From the NCBI RefSeq assembly GCF_014648515.1, contig NZ_BMRG01000009.1:113988-177987 (forward strand): a stretch of DNA of 64,000 nt. The letters are read 5' to 3'. A program made the translations under genes and the position numbers. Under the pieces are notes generated by a model. The model saw only the letters and a program-made list of their open reading frames with translations. It searched no databases and was not told the DNA's origin. Each line of letters begins with the position of its first letter. Within the stretch, counting starts at the first letter, position 1. This DNA is from Saccharothrix coeruleofusca (lineage in GTDB: Bacteria; Actinomycetota; Actinomycetes; Mycobacteriales; Pseudonocardiaceae). Shown piece by piece: positions 18,183 through 24,276 of the stretch.

Positions 18183-18677
18183 CTACCGGTCCAGGACCTG
18201 CTCGCGCAGGATGTCCGCGTGCCCGCAGTGCTGGGCGAGCTCGCGCAGCACGTGCAGGTAGACCCAGCGCAGGGGGAGCGGTCCGCGCCGGTTGCCGTGC
18301 AGGACGTCGTCCAGCGCCAGGGAAGACGTCGTCAGGCGGGAGGCTTGGCACGCTTCGCGGTGCGCGCGCCGCACGGCGGCGATGGTGTCGTCGTCGGTGA
18401 GCACGAACGACTCGTCCGCCGTGGCGGGGATGCCGATCTCGGCGCGCGAGCGGCACGTGACGGCTTCGTCGAACCAGACCCGCTCCACGAAGGTCGCGTG
18501 CTTGACCAGGCCCAGCAGGGTGGTGCGCGACGGCACCAGTGAACGGCGGGCCTGCTCCTCGGTCAACCCGTCCAGGCAGTCGCCCAGCGCGCGGCGGTGC
18601 TCGTCGAGGAACGCCTCGAACTGCGCCCGCAGGGGTCGGTCGAAGACGTCTTGGCTGGACGGCGCCGAAGAGGACAT
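18183..18677 (-). CDS. DinB-family protein (DUF664-like)
   Basis: 164 aa four-helix protein of the DinB/DUF664 superfamily. His residues at VKHATFVERVWF and in LRELAQHCGHADILRE fit the metal-binding triad of this fold. In actinomycetes such proteins are often mycothiol-dependent enzymes, but the substrate is unknown. ATG 18677 fits the domain edge. Its upstream region is shared with the leader-peptide/tRNA locus that runs the other way. Confidence 0.85.
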   Translation of the reverse strand: MSSSAPSSQDVFDRPLRAQFEAFLDEHRRALGDCLDGLTEEQARRSLVPSRTTLLGLVKHATFVERVWFDEAVTCRSRAEIGIPATADESFVLTDDDTIAAVRRAHREACQASRLTTSSLALDDVLHGNRRGPLPLRWVYLHVLRELAQHCGHADILREQVLDR

Positions 18678-18816
18678 GCGCGCAGCGTCGCAGGAGCGTG
18701 TGCGCGGATCAACCCGCGAAAGCGGATTTCGGCTTTCCGTGTGAAAAAAGATTGTGCCGCGATCCCGCGTGGTGCATCCTTGTGGCACATCGGGAAACGG
18801 GAGTCGGGAGCAGGTC

Positions 18817-18921
18817 ATGGCGGACATGTGGCGACGAGGTGCGCAGTGCCTCCGCACGTGCCTCTGCCTCTGCCTGTGGCTGTGCGGCCTGCCGCTGAAC
18901 CGCGCGGTCTCCCCGCCGTGA
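18817..18921 (+). CDS. Cys-Leu-Trp leader-like peptide of the tRNA locus
   Basis: 34 codons from ATG 18817 to TGA 18919-18921, with a GGGAG site six bases upstream. The centre (18859-18885) encodes CLCLCLWLC, nine consecutive codons drawn only from TGC, CTC, CTG and TGG. Over the whole ORF there are five TGC, three CTC, four CTG and two TGG codons, 14 of 34, and no other Leu codon is used. The four downstream tRNA genes carry GCA, GAG, CAG and CCA anticodons, the exact complements of these codons. A strong intrinsic terminator starts 24 bases after the stop. This is the layout of an amino-acid attenuator leader. It could instead be a small functional peptide. ATG 18826 is an alternative start. 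Coding status is inferred from the ribosome site, codon pattern and context. Confidence 0.7.
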   Translation: MADMWRRGAQCLRTCLCLCLWLCGLPLNRAVSPP

Positions 18922-18934
18922 CCTGAACCAGGTC
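18920..18934 (+). promoter_or_regulatory. Hairpin over the leader stop codon
   Basis: GACCTG-AAC-CAGGTC, 6 bp, overlapping the TGA of the leader ORF. Other possible pairings are CCTGCCG (18888-18894) with CGGCAGG (18939-18945), extendable by GGCC (18886-18889) with GGCC (18947-18950), and CGGTC (18905-18909) with GACCG (18936-18940). The GGCC extension would invade the terminator stem, so mutually exclusive folds are possible. None was computed. Confidence 0.45.
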
Positions 18935-18945
18935 GGACCGGCAGG

Positions 18946-18987
18946 AGGCCGCCCATCGGGAAACCGATCCGGGCGGCTTCTCCTTTT
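18946..18987 (+). terminator. Intrinsic terminator/attenuator before the tRNA genes
   Basis: A 14-bp stem (18946-18959 with 18964-18979, two-base bulge at 18969-18970) capped by a GAAA tetraloop and followed by CTCCTTTT. It is one of the strongest terminators in the window, placed between the leader ORF and the first tRNA gene. It therefore either ends the leader transcript or is bypassed to express the tRNAs. Confidence 0.85.
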
Positions 18988-19004
18988 GCCGGTCATTTCA
19001 CCGA

Positions 19005-19073
19005 GGTGGCGCGCTTCGGAAGCGGAACGGTCTCCAAAACCGTTTCCCGAGGGTTCGACTCCTTCCGCCACTG
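19005..19073 (+). tRNA. Minimal tRNA-Trp (CCA) with miniature D arm
   Basis: 69 bases without CCA. Acceptor stem 19005-19011 with 19066-19072 (7 bp, first pair G-U). Anticodon stem ACGGT/ACCGT with loop CTCCAAA puts CCA at 19034-19036, with T33 present. Five-base variable region. The T arm has loop TTCGACT. The discriminator is G73, the bacterial Trp identity base. The D region is only 15 bases and forms CGCTT-CGG-AAGCG, a 5-bp stem with a three-base loop that keeps only the GG normally used to dock with the T loop. CCA is not encoded. tRNA-finding programs may miss or down-score it. Confidence 0.75.
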
Positions 19074-19127
19074 CTCGACGCCGCCCATTTCCGCACGGGC
19101 GTCGGTGTGCTCGTCGACAACTTCGGA

Positions 19128-19201
19128 GCGGTTCTAGCCCAACCGGCAGAGGCGTCTGGTCGAGGACCAGTCCAGTCGGGGTTCGAGTCCCCGGAACCGC
19201 A
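19128..19201 (+). tRNA. tRNA-Leu-like (GAG) with short variable arm
   Basis: 74 bases. Acceptor GCGGTTC/GAACCGC is perfect, the D arm is normal (GCC, loop with GGCAGA, GGC), and the T arm CGGGG-TTCGAGT-CCCCG is perfect. The loop TCGAGGA gives anticodon GAG at 19162-19164, with C instead of the universal T at 33. CTGGTC-GAG-GACCAG can close to a three-base loop. A Leu tRNA should have a long variable arm; here it is five bases (CCAGT). Discriminator A73 fits Leu. The anticodon call depends on accepting C33. It lies five bases from the next tRNA gene. Confidence 0.65.
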
Positions 19202-19206
19202 CTCCG

Positions 19207-19279
19207 GCCCCCGTAGCCCAACGGCAGAGGCACCGCGTTCAGGACGCGGCCAGTCCAGGTTCGAATCCTGGTGGGGGCA
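19207..19279 (+). tRNA. tRNA-Leu-like (CAG) with short variable arm
   Basis: 73 bases. Acceptor GCCCCCG/TGGGGGC, D arm like the preceding gene, anticodon stem CCGCG/CGCGG with loop TTCAGGA giving CAG at 19240-19242, and T arm CCAGG-TTCGAAT-CCTGG. The variable region is five bases (CCAGT), so this is a class I body with a Leu anticodon, where normal tRNA-Leu is class II. Discriminator A73 agrees with Leu. D loop and variable region match the GAG gene, so the two arose by duplication. CCA is not encoded. Confidence 0.78.
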
Positions 19280-19291
19280 CGCGGCGCGTTC

Positions 19292-19316
19292 GGCACCGGC
19301 GGAGGACGCCGGTGTC
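19292..19316 (+). other. Hairpin between the third and fourth tRNA genes
   Basis: A 10-bp stem (19292-19301 with 19307-19316, one G-U pair) around a GAGGA loop, with no U-tract. It may be a processing or pausing structure in a polycistronic tRNA transcript. Confidence 0.4.
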
Positions 19317-19342
19317 GGGCGTAAGCGCCGAAGCACGACTCC

Positions 19343-19416
19343 GGCCCACGTCACGACGGTCGTGAGGCGGCCTGCAAAGCCGTCCGTTCAGGGTTCGACT
19401 CCCTGGTGGGTCTCCA
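19343..19416 (+). tRNA. Minimal tRNA-Cys (GCA) with miniature D arm and encoded CCA
   Basis: 74 bases including encoded CCA (19414-19416). Acceptor GGCCCAC/GTGGGTC, anticodon stem GCGGC/GCCGT with loop CTGCAAA giving GCA at 19374-19376, five-base variable region, T arm CAGGG-TTCGACT-CCCTG. Discriminator T73 is the defining Cys identity base. The D region folds as CACGA-CGG-TCGTG, the same 5-bp stem with a CGG loop as the Trp gene. The shared abnormality in two otherwise different tRNAs argues for a dedicated structural class. Confidence 0.77.
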
Positions 19417-19510
19417 CACCCGTTCCGGCGAAGCGTCCGATGTGGACTGCTGGGAAGCGCTGGCGCGCCTCATTGTGGCCGGGAGCCCTGCTACCCGGAG
19501 TTCCGCCGCG

Positions 19511-20305
19511 TCAAGCGATCTCGGCGCTGCCTTCACGGTAGATCTTCGCCGATGCTATGCGTCCGTCGCGCAGCTGGTAGAAGCCCGCGATGGAGAAGGT
19601 CAGCCGCTCACCGCCGTCGCTCAGCTCCTCGGTCAGCTGACAGGCGGCGCGGTCGCCCACGACGAGCAGGTTGTCGACCACCAGGCTCGGCAGCAGTCCC
19701 GCCATGGCGTTCCCGAACAACTCGGCCAGTTCGGCACGTCCCCGCGCCACGCTGGTTCCGGTGATCCACACCGCGTCGTCGGTGAAGCCCGCCAGCAGAC
19801 CTTCGAGGTCGCGGGAGTTGAACGCGTCCACGTGCTCGCGGATCACCTCGGCCGCCCCCGGTCGCGGTGGGGTCGGAGGCGGGTGCTCCCGGCGACGCCG
19901 GGCGGCCTCCGCGCGGACCCGCTTGGTCCTGCTCGTGGTGGCGAGCAGTTCCAGCAGGTCCGGGGAGACCGCTTCGGCCGAGATCTTGCGCTGCAGCCAG
20001 TCCGACGCGCTCCGCAGGCGTTCCTCCTCCGGCACCACGCCCTTGCGCACCTCGTCGAACAGGCACCACTCGTCGAGGCGGCGGAGGAGGAAAGCGCGAC
20101 CGGACAGCAGCGGGCGCACGGTGCTCGCCCAGGACGCGAAGTCCACTCCGGTCGCGGCGATTCGCCCGATGTGGGCGGCCACCGCCGACTCCGCCATGGC
20201 GGAGTCGGCATCCGCGAGCACCGCGGCGATGACGTCGCGATCGGCGAACGGGACCGCGGCGGCCAGGACGCGCTGGTGCGCCTCGTAGCGCGCGTGCTCG
20301 TTCAC
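19511..20305 (-). CDS. Two-domain protein with C-terminal SnoaL-like domain
   Basis: 264 aa. About residues 140-262 are an NTF2/SnoaL-like domain (IREHVDAFNSRDLEGLLAGF, GRAELAELF, FYQLRDGRIASAKIY), a fold for small-molecule isomerases and hydrolases. The first 140 residues are helical and unrecognised. GTG 20305 overlaps the VOC-protein stop (GTGA), so it is the last gene of a short operon. It converges on the tRNA locus, where only a weak 5-bp hairpin (19479-19498) separates the two. Confidence 0.78.
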   Translation of the reverse strand: MNEHARYEAHQRVLAAAVPFADRDVIAAVLADADSAMAESAVAAHIGRIAATGVDFASWASTVRPLLSGRAFLLRRLDEWCLFDEVRKGVVPEEERLRSASDWLQRKISAEAVSPDLLELLATTSRTKRVRAEAARRRREHPPPTPPRPGAAEVIREHVDAFNSRDLEGLLAGFTDDAVWITGTSVARGRAELAELFGNAMAGLLPSLVVDNLLVVGDRAACQLTEELSDGGERLTFSIAGFYQLRDGRIASAKIYREGSAEIA

Positions 20306-20649
20306 CGGCCCGCCGTGTTCACCACGCAGAACAGGTTGCCTTCCGGGTCCGCCAGCACCACGAAGTCGGCATCGGGCGGGTAGTCCCACGCAACGCGCCT
20401 GGCCCCCAGCGAGATGAGCCGCTCGACCTCCGACCGCTGCTCCGCCTCGCCGGTCACGTGCAGGTCGAGGTGCGTCCGGTCGGTTTCGTCCAGCGCGATG
20501 GCCTGGCCGTTCCCCTCCTCGGGCACGAGGACGGGCGTCTCGTCGCCGACCACGCCGTCGTGGACCTTGTAGCCGAGCGCCTCGGTCCAGAACTTCGTCG
20601 CCCGGCGGGCGTTCCCGACGTTCAGGACTACGGTTCCGATGCGCACCAT
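20302..20649 (-). CDS. VOC-superfamily (glyoxalase-like) protein
   Basis: 115 aa, one glyoxalase/bleomycin-resistance fold with paired beta-alpha-beta-beta-beta modules. RIGTVVLNVGNARRATKFW starts module one, and DFVVLADPEGNLFCVV closes module two. The conserved metal positions are partly kept (HLDLHV, DPEGN). The substrate is unknown. ATG 20649 is chosen from the domain edge. Confidence 0.85.
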   Translation of the reverse strand: MVRIGTVVLNVGNARRATKFWTEALGYKVHDGVVGDETPVLVPEEGNGQAIALDETDRTHLDLHVTGEAEQRSEVERLISLGARRVAWDYPPDADFVVLADPEGNLFCVVNTAGR

Positions 20650-20653
20650 GGCG

Positions 20654-21064
20654 TCATTGTGCGGCAAGTGGACCGGACCGCGCGATGATGGCGGGCAAGG
20701 CGTGCGCGAAGCTGGCGAGGCTCTTGTACGGCTCGCCGGACAGCACTTGGTCCGCGACGCCGAACGGGAAGCCGACGATGCCGCTGATGGCCACGGCGTA
20801 CGCGCCCTGCGCCCGTTCGTGCGCGATCCAGTGCCCGCCGTACGCCTCGACCGCCACCTGCCCGGTGTAGGCGCCGACCAGTTCCCACCACAGGTCGAAC
20901 CGCTCACCTCGCAACGGCTCGTCGGCCGACAGCTCGGCGCACACCTCGTCGAGCAGGGCGAGGCTGTCGACGGTCCGGTCCAGCTGTCTGCCGAACTGCG
21001 CGTCGACCAGCTCCACGCACTGGTTGGCGAGGCGGAGCATGTCGAAGTCCGGGGTGGTGTCCAC
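20654..21064 (-). CDS. Small protein of unknown function (DUF3806-like?)
   Basis: 136 aa. Helical N-terminal half, then WWELVGAYTGQVAVEAYGGHW, which resembles DUF3806-type proteins; the match is by eye only. GTG 21064 is the start. Its stop lies four bases before the VOC gene, so the three small genes probably form one transcript with the membrane gene upstream. Confidence 0.6.
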   Translation of the reverse strand: MDTTPDFDMLRLANQCVELVDAQFGRQLDRTVDSLALLDEVCAELSADEPLRGERFDLWWELVGAYTGQVAVEAYGGHWIAHERAQGAYAVAISGIVGFPFGVADQVLSGEPYKSLASFAHALPAIIARSGPLAAQ

Positions 21065-21076
21065 GGGATGAGTGTG

Positions 21077-21697
21077 TCATCGGGCGGCAACGGCTTTTCG
21101 TCTCCGCGACGACCCGGCGATCCTGCGGGTCACCGGGTAGCAGACCACGAGCAGCAAGGACATCAGCGGGATGGACTGCCCGAGCAGGAACTCGCCCAGC
21201 GCGTAGTCGGCGAACGGCACGGCCAGGCACGCGGCGAACGCCCACGGGGGCGCGGTGGGCAGTCTGCCCGCCGAGGCCCACGGCGTGCGCCCACCCGGCT
21301 TGGCCACCGACAACCACACCTGGCAGGCCAGCGCGGAGGCCATCAGCAGTGCGCCGACGCGGGTCAGCGCGGCGGATCCGTCCGGGTGCAGGTTCGGGCT
21401 GAGCACGAAGATCCCGACGTAGAGCTGGATCAGCGTGATCCCGAACTTCAGCAGCACCCACCAGTGGCGGAAGTAGCCCCACGGCGTCAGGCCGGACAGC
21501 ATCAGACCGGTGAAGGCCGCGGTCGTCGCGGCGAACTGGAGCACCTCGACGTCCAGCAGGTGCGCGATCTCGAACGCGTGCCGCCGTTGGTCGCCAACGG
21601 CGCCCGAGGCGTAGCCGACGACCGCGAACAGGGCCAGCGCCATGCACATCCACGTCGTGGAGCTGACCACGTGGGTCCACACCAAGAGCTTTCGCAT
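21077..21697 (-). CDS. Polytopic membrane protein of unknown function
   Basis: 206 aa with about five or six hydrophobic segments (ALALFAVVGYASG, AATTAAFTGLMLSGL, LLKFGITLIQLYVGIFVL, GALLMASALACQVWLSV, LMSLLLVVCYPVTRRI). The GGGGGGG run before ATG 21697 is its ribosome site. A 16-bp inverted repeat lies immediately upstream, so it is probably tightly repressed. No transport or enzyme motif is visible. Confidence 0.75.
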   Translation of the reverse strand: MRKLLVWTHVVSSTTWMCMALALFAVVGYASGAVGDQRRHAFEIAHLLDVEVLQFAATTAAFTGLMLSGLTPWGYFRHWWVLLKFGITLIQLYVGIFVLSPNLHPDGSAALTRVGALLMASALACQVWLSVAKPGGRTPWASAGRLPTAPPWAFAACLAVPFADYALGEFLLGQSIPLMSLLLVVCYPVTRRIAGSSRRRKAVAAR

Positions 21698-21708
21698 CCG
21701 TCCCCCCC

Positions 21709-21746
21709 AACATGTAGGTGTACTACACATAGTACGCCTACATGTT
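21709..21746. promoter_or_regulatory. Large operator-like palindrome
   Basis: Inverted repeat AACATGTAGGTGTACT (21709-21724) and AGTACGCCTACATGTT (21731-21746), one mismatch in 16 bp, spacer ACACAT. The core TACTA-CACA-TAGTA resembles BlaI/CopY-type sites, but no such regulator lies nearby. It sits 11 bases upstream of the membrane-protein start codon, where a repressor would block transcription. Confidence 0.6.
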
Positions 21747-21828
21747 ACGTACATGGACTTGCAAGGAGTGCTCCCCGGTCGATTCGGCATACTTGCGGCG
21801 GCGCGGAACGGGAGAAGCGGGCTGCGGC

Positions 21829-21905
21829 CGGGAATGTCCGGCACGGCGAAGCCTTTGGCCATGTCCGACGAGTACACGTAGCTGTTGTAGTAGTAAGCCG
21901 ACCCG
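21829..21905 (-). pseudogene. Duplicated scrap of the LVIVD-repeat gene 3' end
   Basis: Bases 21841-21903 match 22095-22157 of the neighbouring LVIVD gene at about nine bases in ten. The translated scrap reads YYYNSYVYSSDMAKGFAV against YYYNGYVYSSDMAKGFDV in the intact gene. It has no start or stop of its own and lies beyond the intact gene's terminator, so it is a remnant of a tandem duplication or an older second copy. Confidence 0.8.
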
Positions 21906-21946
21906 AGCTCGCGTTCTTGCTCTCGGACAGCGGCAGGGAACGTGAA

Positions 21947-21977
21947 GAGGCCCGCCGCGGGCATCGCGGCGGGCCTC
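21947..21977 (-). terminator. Terminator of the LVIVD-repeat gene
   Basis: Perfect 12-bp stem GAGGCCCGCCGC with its complement (21947-21958 and 21966-21977) and a seven-base loop, 19 bases past the stop codon of the LVIVD gene. Confidence 0.85.
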
Positions 21978-21996
21978 TCCTGCGTTCGGCGGATCG

Positions 21997-23493
21997 CTAC
22001 CGGAACAGCTCCCGGTAGTGGCCCTGGGTCTGCACGTTCAGCTCGCCGACCCGCACCAGCTTCGCCGTGGCCACCCGCGGATCGCGGATGTCCAGCACGT
22101 CGAAGCCCTTGGCCATGTCCGACGAGTACACGTATCCGTTGTAGTAGTAGGCCGACCACGAGCCGCCGCCCGCGCCATTGGGCAGCGGGCCGCGCTCGAA
22201 GAACCCGATCTCCCTGGGCCTGGACGAGTCGGTGAAGTCCCACACCGAGATACCGCCCTGGTACCACGCCTGGACCATGATGTCCTTGCCCTGCACCGGG
22301 ATCAGCGACCCGTTGTGCGCCACGCAGTTCTCCGTCTCACCCTGGTGGCGGGGGATCTTGAAGTAGCTGCGGAACACCAGCTTCCGGTCGTCGCCGCGAC
22401 CGGTGATGTCGTAGATGCCGTTCGCGCCCCGGTTCGGGCCGATCGCCGCGTTGCAGGTCGCCGCGCCGCCGCCGCCCAGCTCGTCGGTGAAGACGACCTT
22501 GGTGCCGGTGTTGTTGAACGTCGCCGAGTGCCAGAACGCGAAGTTCACGTCGTCCTGGACCCGGTGGATCTCCCTCGGCCGCTCCCGGTCGGAGATGTCC
22601 CACAGCACGCCGTCACCCATGCAGGCGCCCGCCGCCAGGTCCTTGGACGGGTAGACGGTGATGTCGTGGCAGCCGGAGGTGGCCCGCACGTAGCCGCTCT
22701 CGATCGTGCCCTCGCGTCCGGGGTTGCCGCCGTCGGGGAAGACCACGCGCTCGTCGAGCAGCGAGGCCGCCGCCGGGTTGCGCAGCGGCACCTTCACGAT
22801 GGAGATCAGGTCGTGCGGCGGCTTGCAGTCCGGGAACGCCGCGTCCGGTCCGTACGAGGAGACGTACAGGTAGACGTCGCGGCCCCGCTTGTCCGGCACC
22901 ATGGTGTGGGTGTGCGAACCGCACTTGGTCTCGACCGCGGCGACGTAGCGCGGGTTGCGCTTGTCGCTGATGTCGAAGACCTTGATGCCCTCCCACGCGT
23001 CCTTGTTGGACGCGGGCAGCGATGTGCTGGAGCAGGAGCTGTCGCTGCGCGAGGAGTCGGTGGACAGGAAGAGCAGGTTGTCCTTGACCGAGATGTCGTT
23101 CTGCGAGCCGGGGCACAGCACCGAGCTGACGATCTTGGGCTGGTGCGGGTTGCGGATGTCGTAGATGACGAATCCGTTGTAGTTGCCGTCGAAGGCGTAG
23201 CCGTCCTGGAAGGCCAGGTCGGTGTAGGTGGACGAGGTGTTGTCGAACGGCGCCTGCTTGGGCAGGTTCGCCAGGTGCTTGATGTTGCGGCTGTTGCGGA
23301 TCTCGTCGACGCCGGGAATTCCGGCGCCCTGCTGCTCCGCGCTCTCCAGCTGCGCTTCGGACAGACCAGCGAGGTCGTCGTCGGGCGCGGCGGTGGCCTG
23401 AGGACCCCACGCCACGGCCGACAAGGCCAACGCGAACGCCCCCACGGCCGCCGCGGTCGCCCGCCGACGGCTCGTGTCGCGATTGTTCTCCAC
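21997..23493 (-). CDS. Secreted LVIVD-repeat protein
   Basis: 498 aa. GTG 23493 follows a GGAAGGGG site and opens a signal peptide (RRRATAAAVGAFALALSAVA, cut near ATAAPDD). The mature protein is a run of LVIVD-type beta-propeller repeats (GFVIYDIRNPHQPKIV, IKVFDISDKRNPRYV, GGISVWDFTDSSRPREI, GFDVLDIRDP). Several Cys pairs suggest disulfides. Such proteins are probably cell-surface binding platforms; no catalytic site is visible. Confidence 0.88.
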   Translation of the reverse strand: MENNRDTSRRRATAAAVGAFALALSAVAWGPQATAAPDDDLAGLSEAQLESAEQQGAGIPGVDEIRNSRNIKHLANLPKQAPFDNTSSTYTDLAFQDGYAFDGNYNGFVIYDIRNPHQPKIVSSVLCPGSQNDISVKDNLLFLSTDSSRSDSSCSSTSLPASNKDAWEGIKVFDISDKRNPRYVAAVETKCGSHTHTMVPDKRGRDVYLYVSSYGPDAAFPDCKPPHDLISIVKVPLRNPAAASLLDERVVFPDGGNPGREGTIESGYVRATSGCHDITVYPSKDLAAGACMGDGVLWDISDRERPREIHRVQDDVNFAFWHSATFNNTGTKVVFTDELGGGGAATCNAAIGPNRGANGIYDITGRGDDRKLVFRSYFKIPRHQGETENCVAHNGSLIPVQGKDIMVQAWYQGGISVWDFTDSSRPREIGFFERGPLPNGAGGGSWSAYYYNGYVYSSDMAKGFDVLDIRDPRVATAKLVRVGELNVQTQGHYRELFR

Positions 23494-23640
23494 AGGTTCC
23501 CCTTCCGACCTGGTGCAGGGAAGGGCAGTATTACCCTTTTGCAAGGCTAAGTACCAGACCCGAACGACCGGTTTTCAGTGGTTCTCACCGGGCGCGATGG
23601 CAGGTACCTTGGCGGCCGGGTGGCAGTGGAGGGGGCGAGG
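23494..23640. promoter_or_regulatory. Divergent promoter with inverted repeat
   Basis: 147 bases between the LVIVD gene and the DUF305 gene. AAGGG-CAGTATTA-CCCTT (23521-23538), flanked by TGCA on both sides, is a candidate operator near the LVIVD start. No other signal was recognised. Confidence 0.35.
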
Positions 23641-24276
23641 ATGCGGATCGGGTTGGCGGCGGCGGTGCTGGTCGCGGTGGGCTCGGTGGCCGGGTGCACC
23701 GGTGGGGCCGCCCAGGACAGCGCCCCGATCATCGCGCCCCAGGGGCCGGGGGAGCAGGCCCAGACCCTGTCCCCGGACGACATCGGCACCGAGCGCTGGA
23801 CCGCGCCCAGCGAGGCCGACCTGGCCTACGTGGCCAAGATGATCCGCCACCACGAGCAGGCGCTGGAGATGACCGCGCTGGCCCCCGACCGGGCCCAGCA
23901 CGAGGCCGTGCGGGGGCTGGCCGCGCGCATCCACGACACCCAGGGCCCCGAGGCGCGGGCCATGGAGTCCTGGCGCGATCAGTTCGCCGCGCAAGCGCCC
24001 GCGCACGGCCACTCCGGCGGGCTGCCGCACGTGGACCACGCCTCGATGCCCGGCATGGCCACCCCCGAGCAGCTGGCCGCGCTGCGCGCGGCGGGCGGCG
24101 CGGACTTCGACCGGCTGTTCCTCCAGCTGATGATCGCCCACCACGAGGGTGCGATGCGGATGGCCGTGGAGGTGCTGACCACCGGCTCGGACGTGCGGGT
24201 GGAGGAGATGGCCACCGACGTGCTGGCCACCCAGACCGACGAGGTGGAGCGGATGAAGGCGATCAGGATCCCGTAG
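23641..24276 (+). CDS. DUF305 lipoprotein
   Basis: 211 aa. The signal peptide ends in lipobox VAGC (Cys about residue 19). Two DUF305 halves carry MIRHHEQALEMT and MIAHHEGAMRMA, ferritin-like His/Met-rich helices seen in metal- or copper-associated proteins. A central His-rich linker (HGHSGGLPHVDH) could bind metal. ATG 23641 has GGAGGGGGCGAGG upstream. It overlaps the end of the convergent next gene by 14 bases. Confidence 0.9.
   Translation: MRIGLAAAVLVAVGSVAGCTGGAAQDSAPIIAPQGPGEQAQTLSPDDIGTERWTAPSEADLAYVAKMIRHHEQALEMTALAPDRAQHEAVRGLAARIHDTQGPEARAMESWRDQFAAQAPAHGHSGGLPHVDHASMPGMATPEQLAALRAAGGADFDRLFLQLMIAHHEGAMRMAVEVLTTGSDVRVEEMATDVLATQTDEVERMKAIRIP

Noticed and set aside
18752-18779. TTGTGC and GCATCC as a -35/-10 pair for the leader ORF
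   Set aside because: Spacing is acceptable but the -10 is poor, so I do not annotate a promoter there; one must exist between 18678 and 18816.
19005-19416. tRNA genes as an attachment site of an integrated element
   Set aside because: No integrase, no direct repeat of a tRNA 3' end, and no foreign gene block lies nearby in the window.
19421-19510. A fifth tRNA after the Cys gene
   Set aside because: The stretch has short GC hairpins but no T arm or acceptor stem that pairs properly.
18709-19541. Open frames across the tRNA cluster on both strands
   Set aside because: They contain strings typical of translated tRNA genes (for example IRTWTG and TRTPTG), a known annotation artefact. The tRNA structures explain the sequence.
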